This document shows positions 37,818 through 45,742 of a stretch of DNA of 64,000 nucleotides, piece after piece (within the stretch, counting starts at the first letter, position 1; each line of letters begins with the position of its first letter). The DNA comes from Ornithinicoccus hortensis (GTDB lineage Bacteria; Actinomycetota; Actinomycetes; Actinomycetales; Dermatophilaceae). The notes under the pieces are model-generated. The model was not told where the DNA came from, searched no databases, and saw only the letters and a program-made list of their open reading frames with translations. The stretch lies in contig NZ_VFOP01000001.1 in assembly GCF_006716185.1 (NCBI RefSeq), positions 2,046,001 to 2,110,000 of the forward strand, in the 5' to 3' direction. The position numbers and the translations under genes were made by a program.

Positions 37818-38918
37818 ATGCTTCGGTCCGTGGAGACTCGACGACGCATCCCGCTGACCGCATCCCTGGCTGTCCCCGCCGGGCTGGCCCTCGCGCTGAC
37901 CGGAGCGCTGCCGGCCTCGCCGGTGACCACGGCGCCGACCGTCGACCAGGCCGACGAGACGGCATACGTGGCGCTGGGCGACTCCTTTTCGGCGGGGACC
38001 GGCACCCGTGCCCGGACCGACAACTGCTACCGCTCGCCCTACGGGTACCCGGCGTTGATCGCCGGGGCGCAGGGGCTGACCCTGGACTACCAGGCGTGCA
38101 GCGGGGCGACGACCGCGGACGTGCTGGCCAACCAGGTGGGGGCGCTGGGGCCGGAGACGGGTCTGGTGACGATGACCATCGGCGGCAACGACCTCGGCTT
38201 CGCCTCGGTGATCACCGAGTGCGCCCTGCCCGGGTGGCTCTCGGACTGCCACGGCGCGATCAACGACGGCCGCCAGATCCTGCAGACCCAACTGCCCGGG
38301 CGCTACGACGCGGTGCTCGGGGCGATCGCAGCCGGAGCACCCTCCGCCGACGTGCGGGTCGGCGGCTACCCGCACCTGTTCAACGGCCGGGACTGCCACC
38401 TGCTCACCTTCTTCACCCGGTCCGAGATGGACGCGCTGAACGCGGCGACCGACGAGCTGGACGCGCTGGTCGAGCAGAAGACGACCGGTGCCGGCTACAC
38501 CTACGTCGAGCCGCGGGACGCGTTCGGCGGGCACGCCGTCTGCGACCGGACCGAGTGGATCAACGGGTTGAGCTGGCCGATCGTGGAGTCCTTCCACCCC
38601 AACCGGGCGGGCAACATCGCCTATGCCGACCTCTTCGCCCCGGGCTCGGGGACCGCGGAGGCCTCCGCCGTGCCCGCCGAGCGGACCGCGCAGAGCGAGT
38701 CGACCCTCGTCCGCAGGCAGGCCGAGACCGTGCTGGGGATGGACCTGACCAGCCCCGCGAACCTCCGGGCGGCACGGGCGGCGGGCATCCCGACCGGCAC
38801 CCTCCAGTCGGTCGTGCGCGACCTGGAATCCGGCGACACGGCCCGGGCAGCCGCCGCGCTCGAGCGGCTCAGCGAGCTGGACGCCCGGCACGAGGCACGC
38901 CTCGGCGCACACCGCTGA
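37818..38918 (+). CDS. Secreted SGNH/GDSL hydrolase, copy 1
   Basis: 366 residues. Signal peptide TRRRIPLTASLAVPAGLALALTGALPASP. The SGNH blocks are complete: YVALGDSFSAGTGT (Ser), ACSGATTADVLANQ (Gly), TIGGNDLGFA (Asn) and SFHPNRAGNIAYADLF (Asp/His). Paired Cys residues suit an exported protein. Streptomyces-type secreted lipases/esterases of this group act on lipids or polysorbates; the substrate here is unknown. About 75 residues after PGSG form an extra helical C-terminal domain (ETVLGMDLTSPANLRAARAAG). ATG 37818 was chosen over GTG 37794 to give a compact signal peptide. Confidence 0.88.
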   Translation: MLRSVETRRRIPLTASLAVPAGLALALTGALPASPVTTAPTVDQADETAYVALGDSFSAGTGTRARTDNCYRSPYGYPALIAGAQGLTLDYQACSGATTADVLANQVGALGPETGLVTMTIGGNDLGFASVITECALPGWLSDCHGAINDGRQILQTQLPGRYDAVLGAIAAGAPSADVRVGGYPHLFNGRDCHLLTFFTRSEMDALNAATDELDALVEQKTTGAGYTYVEPRDAFGGHAVCDRTEWINGLSWPIVESFHPNRAGNIAYADLFAPGSGTAEASAVPAERTAQSESTLVRRQAETVLGMDLTSPANLRAARAAGIPTGTLQSVVRDLESGDTARAAAALERLSELDARHEARLGAHR

Positions 38919-39002
38919 CGCGCCTCAAGCGCGGGCCAACGGCCGGCCAAGAGTTGCTCACGTCTTGACCGGAGCGGTTGTGGCAGGGCCGAACCGGCCG
39001 TA

Positions 39003-40076
39003 ATGCTCGAAGGCGTGGATATTCGACGACGCACCTCGCTGACCGCACTCACCTCGATCCCCGCCGGGCTCGCGCTCGCGCTGACCGGGGTCGTCCCCGC
39101 GCAGGCCGACGACACGGCATACGTGGCGCTGGGCGACTCCTTCTCGGCCGGCACCGGGACCCGGAACTCGACGGACGACTGCTACCGCTCGCCCTACGGC
39201 TATCCGGCGCTGATCGCAGGGGCGCAGGGGCTGACGCTGGACTACCAGGCGTGCAGCGGGGCGACGACCGCGGACGTGCTGGCCAACCAGGTGGGCTCGC
39301 TCGGCCCGGACACCGGGCTGGTGACGATGACCATCGGCGGCAACGACCTCGGCTTCGCCGACGTGATCACCGAGTGTGCCCAACCCGGGTGGCTGTCCGA
39401 CTGCGCCGGGGCGATCGCCGGAGGGCGCGCCATCCTGCAGAACGAGCTCCCCGGCCGCTACGACGCCGTGCTCGGGGCGATCGCCGCCGCGGCGCCCGCC
39501 GCCGACGTGCGGATCGGGGGCTACCCGCACCTGTTCAACGGGGAGGACTGTAACGCCGCCACGTTCTTCTCACCCGAGGAGATGGCCGACCTCAACGCGG
39601 CGACCGACGAGCTGGACGCGCTGGTGGAGCAGAAGACGCTCGGGGCCGGCTACACCTTCGTCGACCCGCGGGACGCCTTCGACGGGCACGCCGTCTGCGA
39701 CGACGTGGAGTGGGTCAACGGGTTGAGCTGGCCGATCGTGGAGTCCTTCCACCCCAACCGGGACGGCAACATCGGGTATGCCGACGAGTTCTGGCCGGGG
39801 TCCGGCTCCGCGGCGGCGGCCACGGTGCCCGCCGACCGGACCGCGCAGGGCGTGGAGGCCTCGGTACGCCAGGAGGCCGACGCCGTCCTGGCGATGGACC
39901 TGGCCAGCCCGGCCAACCTGCGGGCCGCGCAGGCGGCGGGGATCTCGCCGGACCGGATCACCGGGCTCGTGGAGCAGCTGCGGTCGGCGGACACCGACGT
40001 CGTCGCCGGTGCGCTCGCGGAGCTGTCGGCGCTGGACGAGCAGCACGACCAGCGGGTGGTCGCCTACCGCGGCTGA
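39003..40076 (+). CDS. Secreted SGNH/GDSL hydrolase, copy 2
   Basis: 357 residues, closely similar to the preceding gene across its whole length. Signal peptide with basic start (VDIRRRTSLTALTSIPAGLALALTG) ending near AQA. Same catalytic blocks: VALGDSFSAGTGT, CSGATTADVLANQ, TIGGNDLGFAD, SFHPNRDGNIGYAD, and the same C-terminal helical domain (DAVLAMDLASPANLRAAQAAG). Differences cluster in the first third of the C-terminal domain and in surface loops, as expected for diverging paralogues. Confidence 0.88.
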   Translation: MLEGVDIRRRTSLTALTSIPAGLALALTGVVPAQADDTAYVALGDSFSAGTGTRNSTDDCYRSPYGYPALIAGAQGLTLDYQACSGATTADVLANQVGSLGPDTGLVTMTIGGNDLGFADVITECAQPGWLSDCAGAIAGGRAILQNELPGRYDAVLGAIAAAAPAADVRIGGYPHLFNGEDCNAATFFSPEEMADLNAATDELDALVEQKTLGAGYTFVDPRDAFDGHAVCDDVEWVNGLSWPIVESFHPNRDGNIGYADEFWPGSGSAAAATVPADRTAQGVEASVRQEADAVLAMDLASPANLRAAQAAGISPDRITGLVEQLRSADTDVVAGALAELSALDEQHDQRVVAYRG

Positions 40077-40912
40077 CGGCGCAGGGCGCGGCGGGTCAAC
40101 CGGGTGCCCGGATAGCGCCACGACCGGATCAGCTCCTCGACGGCCCACACCATGGTCGGGCTGGACCACGACTGGGAGGGTTTGTGCAGCGCCCAGCCGT
40201 CTCCGACGGTGACGGCGGCGTGGGCGAGCTCGCCGTGCTCGTGCCACAACAGGACCTGTCCGGCGGCGTGGTCGTTGTCGGCGCCGTCGGACGGGTCCGT
40301 GTGGGTCTCCACCCAGCGGGTGAAGGTGTCCTGCCGCACCCAGTCGATGGCCACCGGTTCGCCGGCGGCGGCCATGACCGCGCCGAAGCAGTTCGGACCC
40401 GACCCGGGAGGGAAGCTGCCGGCCAGCTCGGCGGCACCGGGGAGGGGCCCGTCCGACGCGGCGCGGAGTTGCTCCCGGGCGAGCGCGTGCTGGCTGGGCC
40501 TGGTCCCGGCCTCGACCCACCGCAGCAGCTTCGCCCGGACCATCGGGTCCGTCGGCCAGGCCGGCGCCGGCTTGGGGTGCACCCGGTGCCGGCGTTCCGC
40601 GGTGAGCGCGGCCCGGGTCCGGGCGGGCAGCGCGGCGAACTCCTCCGCGGTCAGGCCCACCCACGACCCGCCGCCGTACATGAAGAAGGTGTCCCGCAAC
40701 TCGTCGGTGACCTCGAACGACGGCGCTTCCGGCAGGTCGGCGAGCAGCCCGGGGTCGAGGGCGTCCACCCGGAAGGGCTGCCGGACGGGGGCGAACCAGG
40801 CGAGCCACCGGTCCACCAGGGCCGGCGACACCCCGATGCCGAGCACGCTGAGCCCGGGCACGCCGGTGCCGGGAACGCTCACGGGGGACACGGCACTAGT
40901 GTGCCCTGTCAT
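40064..40912 (-). CDS. Uncharacterised protein with NlpC/P60-like Cys/His arrangement
   Basis: 282 residues from ATG 40912; GTG 40891 or 40882 are alternatives. Family not firmly recognised. The C-terminal part has PNCFGAVMAAAG (possible catalytic Cys), a Trp/His stretch QVLLWHEHGELAHAAVTVGDGWALHKPSQSW (possible catalytic His in a strand-turn-strand) and a closing helix. This order resembles papain-like NlpC/P60 or CHAP folds, but no signal peptide is visible. Its ATG overlaps the ATG of the divergent methyltransferase gene (shared CATG). The 3' end overlaps SGNH copy 2 by 13 nt. Confidence 0.6.
   Translation of the reverse strand: MTGHTSAVSPVSVPGTGVPGLSVLGIGVSPALVDRWLAWFAPVRQPFRVDALDPGLLADLPEAPSFEVTDELRDTFFMYGGGSWVGLTAEEFAALPARTRAALTAERRHRVHPKPAPAWPTDPMVRAKLLRWVEAGTRPSQHALAREQLRAASDGPLPGAAELAGSFPPGSGPNCFGAVMAAAGEPVAIDWVRQDTFTRWVETHTDPSDGADNDHAAGQVLLWHEHGELAHAAVTVGDGWALHKPSQSWSSPTMVWAVEELIRSWRYPGTRLTRRALRRQPR
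40897..40902 (+). promoter_or_regulatory. Putative -10 box of leaderless methyltransferase gene
   Basis: TAGTGT, 8 nt before ATG 40911, lying inside the first codons of the divergent gene. Confidence 0.4.
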
Positions 40913-41618
40913 GGAGGGCACCGAGATCCGCAAGCTGGTCGCGCTGGAGGACCGCCACTGGTGGTACCGCGAACGGCGCGAGCTGCTCGCCGCACGGGTC
41001 CGCGGTCTCGCGCCGGGGGCGGCCCTGGACATCGGCGCCGCCGGTGGCGGCAACACGCGCGTGCTGCGCGGCCTCGGGTGGCAGGTCCTCGCCCTGGAGT
41101 TCACCGCCGAGGGCTCGGAAGTCGCGGCGGAGCGCGGCCTCGACGTCGTGCGCGCGGACGCCCAGCAGCTGCCGGTCGCCGACCAGAGCCTGGACCTGGT
41201 CACTGCCCTGGACGTGCTCGAGCACATCCCGGACGACCGCCGGGCCGCCGCCGAGATCCACCGGGTGCTGCGGCCCGGCGGTCGGCTGGTCGCGGCCGTG
41301 CCGGTCGACCCGCGGCTGTGGTCGGCGCACGACGAGGCCGTGGGGCACGTGCGGCGCTACACCCGCGACCAGTTCGTCCGGCTGCTCGAGGGTGCGGGGC
41401 TGCAGGTGCTGGACACCCGGTCCTGGATGGTGCTGCTGCGCCCGGCGGTGGCGCTGCGGCGCAAGGTGTCCACCGGTAGCGACCTGGACGACCCGCACCC
41501 GGTGGTCAACGGCGTGCTGGGGGCGGCGGTGCGCTTGGAACGGCACCTTCCGGTGGGATCGCTGCCCGGGGTGTCGCTGCTGGTGACGGGGCGGCGTCCC
41601 GGTCCGGGGGACCGGTGA
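40911..41618 (+). CDS. Class I SAM-dependent methyltransferase
   Basis: 235 residues. Motif I is ALDIGAAGGGNTRVLRGLGW, followed by the acidic strand LEFTAEGSEVAAERG, motif II/III SLDLVTALDVLEHIPDDRRAAAEIHRVLRPGGRLVAAVPV (a Methyltransf_11-like core) and HVRRYTRDQFVRLLEGAGL. It resembles glycan- or lipid-modifying methyltransferases found beside polyprenyl-phosphate glycosyltransferases, and a GT2 gene lies convergently next to it. Their 3' ends overlap by 113 nt, an unusually large antisense overlap. Confidence 0.82.
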   Translation: MEGTEIRKLVALEDRHWWYRERRELLAARVRGLAPGAALDIGAAGGGNTRVLRGLGWQVLALEFTAEGSEVAAERGLDVVRADAQQLPVADQSLDLVTALDVLEHIPDDRRAAAEIHRVLRPGGRLVAAVPVDPRLWSAHDEAVGHVRRYTRDQFVRLLEGAGLQVLDTRSWMVLLRPAVALRRKVSTGSDLDDPHPVVNGVLGAAVRLERHLPVGSLPGVSLLVTGRRPGPGDR

Positions 41619-42549
41619 GGGAGTCGTAGGCCACGAAGTAGGTGGGGCGCCCCTGCATCGTCGAGTAGATCCGGCCGACGTACTCGCCGAGGACCCCCAG
41701 GCACAGCAGCTGCACCGCCCCGACCCCGGCCACGATGGCCACGGTCGAGGTCCAGCCCGCGACGGTGCCGCCCACGAGCTTGGACACCACGGCATACCCG
41801 AGCAGGACGACGGCGGCCACGAAGCCGCCCAGGCCGAACCAGGTAGCGAGCCGCAGCGGGGCCAACGAGAATCCGGTCAGGCTGTCGACGGAGAGCCGGA
41901 CCATCTTGGCCAGCGGGTACTTGGACCGGCCCGCGGCCCGCGGCTTGCGCGAGTAGCCGACCGTCGCCGACGGGAACCCCAGGGAGGGCACCACGAGACG
42001 CAGCACCCGGTGGGTCTCCGGGAGCGCGTTGACCGCGTCCACGGTGGCCCGCGACATCAACCGGTAGTCACCGGCCCCCGACGGGATGTCGGTGGCCCCC
42101 GCGGCGCGCATCACGCCGTAGAACGCCTTGGCGCTGGTCCGCTTGAAGACCGAGTCCGAACGGCGGTCGGTGCGCACCCCGTAGACCACGTCGACGTCCT
42201 GCTCCCGCGTCACGGCCAGCATCTGCGCGATGGTCTCCGGCGGGTCCTGCAGGTCGGCGTCCAGGGTGACCACCCAGTCCCCGCGTGCCGCGGCCAGCCC
42301 CGCCGAGATCGCCGCCTGGTGCCCGGAGTTGGCCCGCAGCCGGACCACCCGCAGCTGCGGCCACTCCCGGTGGAACCGCTGCAACAGCACGGGGGTCGCG
42401 TCCGAGGACCCGTCGTCGACCGCGACCACCTCGTAGGCGCCGTCGACCTCCGCCACACCGTCCAGCACCGGGCGCAGCTGCTCGACGAACAGCGGGAGGA
42501 CGTCCGCCTCGTCATACATCGGCACGACGACGGACAGGCGGGGGTGCAT
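41506..42549 (-). CDS. Family 2 glycosyltransferase (polyprenyl-phosphate sugar transferase type)
   Basis: 347 residues. GT2 domain of the DPM1/GtrB type: LSVVVPMYDEADVLPLFVEQL, VVAVDDGSSDATPVLLQRF, LDADLQDPPETIAQML (DxD region) and RKPRAAGRSKYPLAKM. Two C-terminal hydrophobic segments (FGLGGFVAAVVLLGYAVVS and VAIVAGVGAVQLLCLGVLGEYVGRIY) anchor it in the membrane. It likely transfers a sugar to polyprenyl phosphate at the inner face. The last 35 residues are a Pro/Ala-rich tail, the part that overlaps the methyltransferase gene. Confidence 0.9.
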   Translation of the reverse strand: MHPRLSVVVPMYDEADVLPLFVEQLRPVLDGVAEVDGAYEVVAVDDGSSDATPVLLQRFHREWPQLRVVRLRANSGHQAAISAGLAAARGDWVVTLDADLQDPPETIAQMLAVTREQDVDVVYGVRTDRRSDSVFKRTSAKAFYGVMRAAGATDIPSGAGDYRLMSRATVDAVNALPETHRVLRLVVPSLGFPSATVGYSRKPRAAGRSKYPLAKMVRLSVDSLTGFSLAPLRLATWFGLGGFVAAVVLLGYAVVSKLVGGTVAGWTSTVAIVAGVGAVQLLCLGVLGEYVGRIYSTMQGRPTYFVAYDSLTGPPDRDAAPSPAATPRAAIPPEGAVPSAPPPPARR

Positions 42550-42555
42550 GACTCC

Positions 42556-42561
42556 ACTGTA
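42556..42561 (-). promoter_or_regulatory. Putative -10 box of leaderless glycosyltransferase gene
   Basis: Minus-strand TACAGT, 6 nt before ATG 42549, in the same GACATACAGTGGA context as the capA-like promoter. Confidence 0.5.
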
Positions 42562-42610
42562 TGTCGACGGCCGGCCGCGACACCTACGCGCGCGGCCGCG
42601 GCGGGCTGGG

Positions 42611-42616
42611 TAGGAT
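42611..42616 (+). promoter_or_regulatory. Putative -10 box of leaderless small membrane protein gene
   Basis: TAGGAT, 7 nt before ATG 42624. It would start the nadD-rsfS transcript. Confidence 0.45.
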
Positions 42617-42623
42617 GGGCGCC

Positions 42624-42833
42624 ATGACGTCTGTCTTTGCCTCCGGTGAGGCTGGCCACCACGTGGTGAACGAGTTGCCGCTGGAGCCGGTCATGTTCGG
42701 CGTGATCGCGATCATCGTGTTCCTCGCCCTGTTGGGGCTGCTGTGGTCCTTCCGCAACACCCTGGCGCTGGACCCGGTCGAGCACCACTCGGACGCGCCC
42801 GGTCAGGACGGGTCGGCGGGCAGCCAGCACTGA
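42624..42833 (+). CDS. Small single-span membrane protein
   Basis: 69 residues. One hydrophobic segment ([21 protein letters not shown]) between an N-terminal outside/inside tail and a hydrophilic C-terminus rich in His/Asp/Ser. Small proteins of this kind stand just upstream of nadD in several actinobacteria; the function is unknown. The stop overlaps the nadD start (TGATG). Confidence 0.75.
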   Translation: MTSVFASGEAGHHVVNELPLEPVMFGVIAIIVFLALLGLLWSFRNTLALDPVEHHSDAPGQDGSAGSQH

Positions 42834-43450
42834 TGCGGCTCGGAGTGATGGGTGGGACCTTCGACCCCATCCACCACGGACACCTCGTCGCCGCCAGCGA
42901 GGCGGCGGCCCTCCTCGACCTCGACGAGGTCGTCTTCGTGCCCACCGGGCAGCCCTACCGCAAGGACGCGCAGCAGGTCAGCCCGGCCGAGCACCGCTAC
43001 CTGATGACGGTCATCGCCACGGCCTCCAACCCGCGCTTCACGGTGTCCCGCGTCGACATCGAGCGGGACGGGCCGACCTACACCCTGGACACGCTGAAGG
43101 ACCTGCACGCCGAGCGGCCGGACGACCAGCTGTTCTTCATCACCGGCGCCGACGCGCTGGCCGAGATCCTGTCCTGGCACGGGGTGGAGCAGCTCTGGGA
43201 CCTGGCGCACTTCGTCGGCGTCACCCGGCCCGGCCACGAGCTCACCGACAAGGGGCTCCCGGCCGACCGGGTCACCCTGCTGGAGGTCCCCGCCATGGCG
43301 ATCTCCTCCACCGACTGCCGCAACCGCACCGAGCGGGGGGAGCCGGTCTGGTACCTGGTGCCCGACGGTGTCGTGCAGTACATCGGCAAGTACCACCTCT
43401 ACCGGCCGGAGTCCGAGGACCCGGCACCGACGACCCCGCAGGAGCAGTGA
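42833..43450 (+). CDS. nadD: Nicotinate-nucleotide adenylyltransferase
   Basis: 205 residues. Converts nicotinate mononucleotide to the dinucleotide in NAD synthesis. The nucleotidyltransferase motif is [21 protein letters not shown] (GTFDPxHxGH). The C-terminal ISSTDCR corresponds to the ISSTxIR motif with Cys in place of the usual Ile. Coupled to the small membrane gene upstream and rsfS downstream. Confidence 0.96.
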   Translation: MRLGVMGGTFDPIHHGHLVAASEAAALLDLDEVVFVPTGQPYRKDAQQVSPAEHRYLMTVIATASNPRFTVSRVDIERDGPTYTLDTLKDLHAERPDDQLFFITGADALAEILSWHGVEQLWDLAHFVGVTRPGHELTDKGLPADRVTLLEVPAMAISSTDCRNRTERGEPVWYLVPDGVVQYIGKYHLYRPESEDPAPTTPQEQ

Positions 43451-43828
43451 GTGAGCGCGTCACAACGTGCCATCGACCTGGCCAGGGCAGCCGCCGTGGC
43501 CGCGCAGGACAAGCTCGCCGAGGAGGTCGTCGGTCTCGACGTCAGCGGGCAGCTGGCGCTGACCGACGTCTTCGTCATCGCGTCCGCACCGGGGGAGCGG
43601 CAGGTCGGCGCGATCGTCGACGCCGTGGAGGAGCGGCTGCTGCAGCTGGGGGCCAAGCCGATCCGCCGCGAGGGCCAGCGCGAGGGCCGGTGGGTGCTGC
43701 TGGACTTCGGCGACATCGTGGTGCACATCATGCACTCGGACGAGCGGGTCTTCTACGACCTCGAGCGGCTCTGGAAGGACTGCCCGGAGGTCACCCTGCC
43801 CGACGCCGAGCCCCGGTCCGAGCAGTGA
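43451..43828 (+). CDS. rsfS: Ribosomal silencing factor RsfS
   Basis: 125 residues. Binds L14 and blocks subunit joining in nutrient limitation. The core is VVGLDVSGQLALTDVFVIASAPGERQVGAIVDAVEERL and EGQREGRWVLLDFGDIVVHIMHSDERVFYDLERLW, the RsfS/DUF143 signature. The GTG directly follows the nadD stop; the 3' end overlaps the phosphatase gene by 4 nt. Confidence 0.96.
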   Translation: MSASQRAIDLARAAAVAAQDKLAEEVVGLDVSGQLALTDVFVIASAPGERQVGAIVDAVEERLLQLGAKPIRREGQREGRWVLLDFGDIVVHIMHSDERVFYDLERLWKDCPEVTLPDAEPRSEQ

Positions 43829-44469
43829 CCACCGGTCGCCGGCTGATCGTCTGGCGGCACGGTCAGACCGAGCACAACGCCGGGGGGATCTGGCAGGGCC
43901 AGCTGGACACCGACCTGTCCGAGACCGGGGTCCTGCAGGCCAAGGCGGCCGCCGAGGGCCTGGCCCGGCTCGGGCCGCACCGGATCGTCTCCAGCGACCT
44001 GCGCCGCGCCGCGCGCACCGCCGACGAGCTCGCCGCCGTGGTGGGCCTGCCGGTCACCCGCGACGAGCGGTTCCGCGAGATCGACGTGGGCACCTGGCAG
44101 GGGATGAGCCAGGGCGACGTCGCGGAGCGGTATCCCGACGAGCACGCGGCCCTCGGTCGCGGCGAGGACATCCGTCGCGGGGAGCACGGCGAGGCAGTCG
44201 AACACGTCCGGGAGCGGGTGTATGCCGGGGCGCAGGACCTGCTGGCCGGCCTGGCCGAGGGGGAGACCGCGGTCGTGGCGACCCACGGGGTCGCCGGCCG
44301 CGCGCTGGCCGCCGCGATGGTCGGGCTCGGGCAGCGCGAGGCCTGGCTGATGCTCGGCGGCCTGCACAACTGTCACTGGGCCGAGCTGGCCGAGCACCGG
44401 ACCGGCTGGCGCATCGTCGGCTGGAACGTCGGGGCCGGACCGGTCGCCTCCGGCACGAGCGATCACTGA
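43825..44469 (+). CDS. Histidine phosphatase family protein
   Basis: 214 residues. Phosphoglycerate-mutase-like fold. Phosphohistidine motif IVWRHGQTEHN, acidic catalytic region RFREIDVGTWQGMSQ, and second His in VVATHGVAGRALA. This gene type follows rsfS in many actinobacteria, and some members are acid phosphatases or glucosyl-3-phosphoglycerate phosphatases. The GTG overlaps the rsfS stop. Confidence 0.9.
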   Translation: MTTGRRLIVWRHGQTEHNAGGIWQGQLDTDLSETGVLQAKAAAEGLARLGPHRIVSSDLRRAARTADELAAVVGLPVTRDERFREIDVGTWQGMSQGDVAERYPDEHAALGRGEDIRRGEHGEAVEHVRERVYAGAQDLLAGLAEGETAVVATHGVAGRALAAAMVGLGQREAWLMLGGLHNCHWAELAEHRTGWRIVGWNVGAGPVASGTSDH

Positions 44470-44478
44470 GGTCCCGGC

Positions 44479-45375
44479 ATGCTCACCTCCATCCCCAGCC
44501 CCGGCATCAACCTGATCGAGATCGGGCCGCTCACCATCCGCTTCTACGCGCTGTGCCTGGTGGCCGGGATGATCCTGGCCTGGATCATCGGCCGCCGGCG
44601 CTGGGTCGCCCGCGGTGGCCTGCCCGAGACCTTCGAGTCGATGGCGGTGGTGGCGATCCCCTCCGGCATCGTGGGCGCCCGGATCTACCACGTGCTCACC
44701 CACTGGGACGCCTACTTCGGCCCTGGGCGCGACCTGATCAAGGTGCTCTACATCTGGGAGGGCGGGATCGCCATCTTCGGGGCGGTCCTCGGCGGTGGGC
44801 TGGGCGCGGCCTTCGTCGCCTGGAGGCGCGGTGCCCGGATCAGCGCGTTCGCCGACGCGCTGGCGCCCGGGCTGATCCTGGCCCAGGCGGTCGGCCGGTT
44901 GGGCAACTGGTTCAACCAGGAGCTGTACGGCGGCCCGGACGACGGCCCGCTCGGCCTGGAGATCGACCCGGAGCACCGCCCCGCGGAGTACCCGGACGTC
45001 GCGACCTTCCAACCGACCTTCCTGTACGAGCTGTCCTGGAACGCCCTGGGCTGCCTCCTGCTCCTCTGGCTGGACCGCACCTTCAAGCTCGGCTGGGGCA
45101 AGCTGTTCTCGCTCTACCTGGTGGTTTACGGGACCGGACGGTTCTGGATCGAGGGCATCCGCACCGACGTCAGCTACCTGGTGGGGCCGTTGCGCACCAA
45201 CCAGGTCACTGCGCTGCTCTTCGTGGTCGCCGGCATCACCCTGTTCCTGGTGCTGCACGCCCGGCACCAGGGCCGCGAACCGTGGGTCGAACGCGCCGGG
45301 GTCGGGGGACCGGACGAGGCGACTGACGAGGGAGCGGACGCGGCCGGGCCGGAGGCCGAGAAGGACGCGTCCTGA
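44479..45375 (+). CDS. lgt: Prolipoprotein diacylglyceryl transferase
   Basis: 298 residues with seven predicted membrane spans. Attaches diacylglycerol to lipobox Cys residues, so it acts on the CapA-like and DUF4439 lipoproteins of this window. Signature GRLGNWFNQELYG with the key Arg/Asn/Glu; upstream GGIAIFGAVLGGGLGA; downstream RFWIEGIRTD. The hydrophilic acidic C-terminal tail is typical of actinobacterial Lgt. In many relatives lgt lies by trpA; here it follows the rsfS cluster. Confidence 0.95.
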   Translation: MLTSIPSPGINLIEIGPLTIRFYALCLVAGMILAWIIGRRRWVARGGLPETFESMAVVAIPSGIVGARIYHVLTHWDAYFGPGRDLIKVLYIWEGGIAIFGAVLGGGLGAAFVAWRRGARISAFADALAPGLILAQAVGRLGNWFNQELYGGPDDGPLGLEIDPEHRPAEYPDVATFQPTFLYELSWNALGCLLLLWLDRTFKLGWGKLFSLYLVVYGTGRFWIEGIRTDVSYLVGPLRTNQVTALLFVVAGITLFLVLHARHQGREPWVERAGVGGPDEATDEGADAAGPEAEKDAS

Positions 45376-45482
45376 GCCGGGCCAGGTCGTCCCGCGCGAA
45401 GGCGTGAGGCGCCGGTCACAGGTGGCGCCGCCGATTTGGTGATTGGCCCGTGGTTGTGGGTAAACTCGGGCGTCCCAAACAA

Positions 45483-45555
45483 GGGGCTGTGGCGCAGCTG
45501 GTAGCGCACCTCCATGGCATGGAGGGGGTCAGGGGTTCGAGTCCCCTCAGCTCCA
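45483..45555 (+). tRNA. tRNA-Ala (anticodon GGC)
   Basis: 73-nt cloverleaf: acceptor GGGGCTG/CAGCTCC (one G-U), D-arm GCGC..GCGC with AGCTGGTA, anticodon stem CCTCC/GGAGG with loop ATGGCAT (anticodon GGC, reads GCC), T-arm AGGGG-TTCGAGT-CCCCT. Discriminator A; the CCA is not encoded. Confidence 0.97.
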
Positions 45556-45593
45556 CCCTTGTGGTCTGACCGACAGTGCACACGACGCTTGCT

Positions 45594-45627
45594 GAGGCCG
45601 CCCGAGAGGGCGGCCTCTGTCGTTGTT
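45594..45627 (+). terminator. Terminator of the tRNA-Ala gene
   Basis: GAGGCCGCCC (45594-45603) and GGGCGGCCTC (45608-45617) pair perfectly around GAGA, followed by the T-rich TGTCGTTGTT. Confidence 0.8.
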
Positions 45628-45742
45628 CTGCCTGGCGATGCTGGCCCAGGGTTCGTTGAGTTCGGCTCGGTCACGGCCGATGGCGTCGGGGGTAGTAAGC
45701 CTCGAGCAGCGTGGCCCGGTTCGCCTCGCCGGCGGACGCGCG

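Larger units (their letters stand above)
37731..40076 (+). repeat. Tandem duplication of a roughly 1.19-kb SGNH-hydrolase gene unit
   Basis: Copy 1 ATG at 37818 and copy 2 ATG at 39003 are 1185 bases apart. Similarity covers the coding regions and also the spacers: both have a small hairpin, then TCAAGCG-S-GGGCCAA, and both genes open with an ATTCGACGACGCA/CTCGACGACGCA stretch around the signal peptide. Confidence 0.8.

Noticed and set aside
37731-39002. Riboswitch in the SGNH spacers or before ribF and serA
   Set aside because: Spacers are under 100 bases and show only one small hairpin; no FMN, TPP, glycine or other known riboswitch core could be seen.
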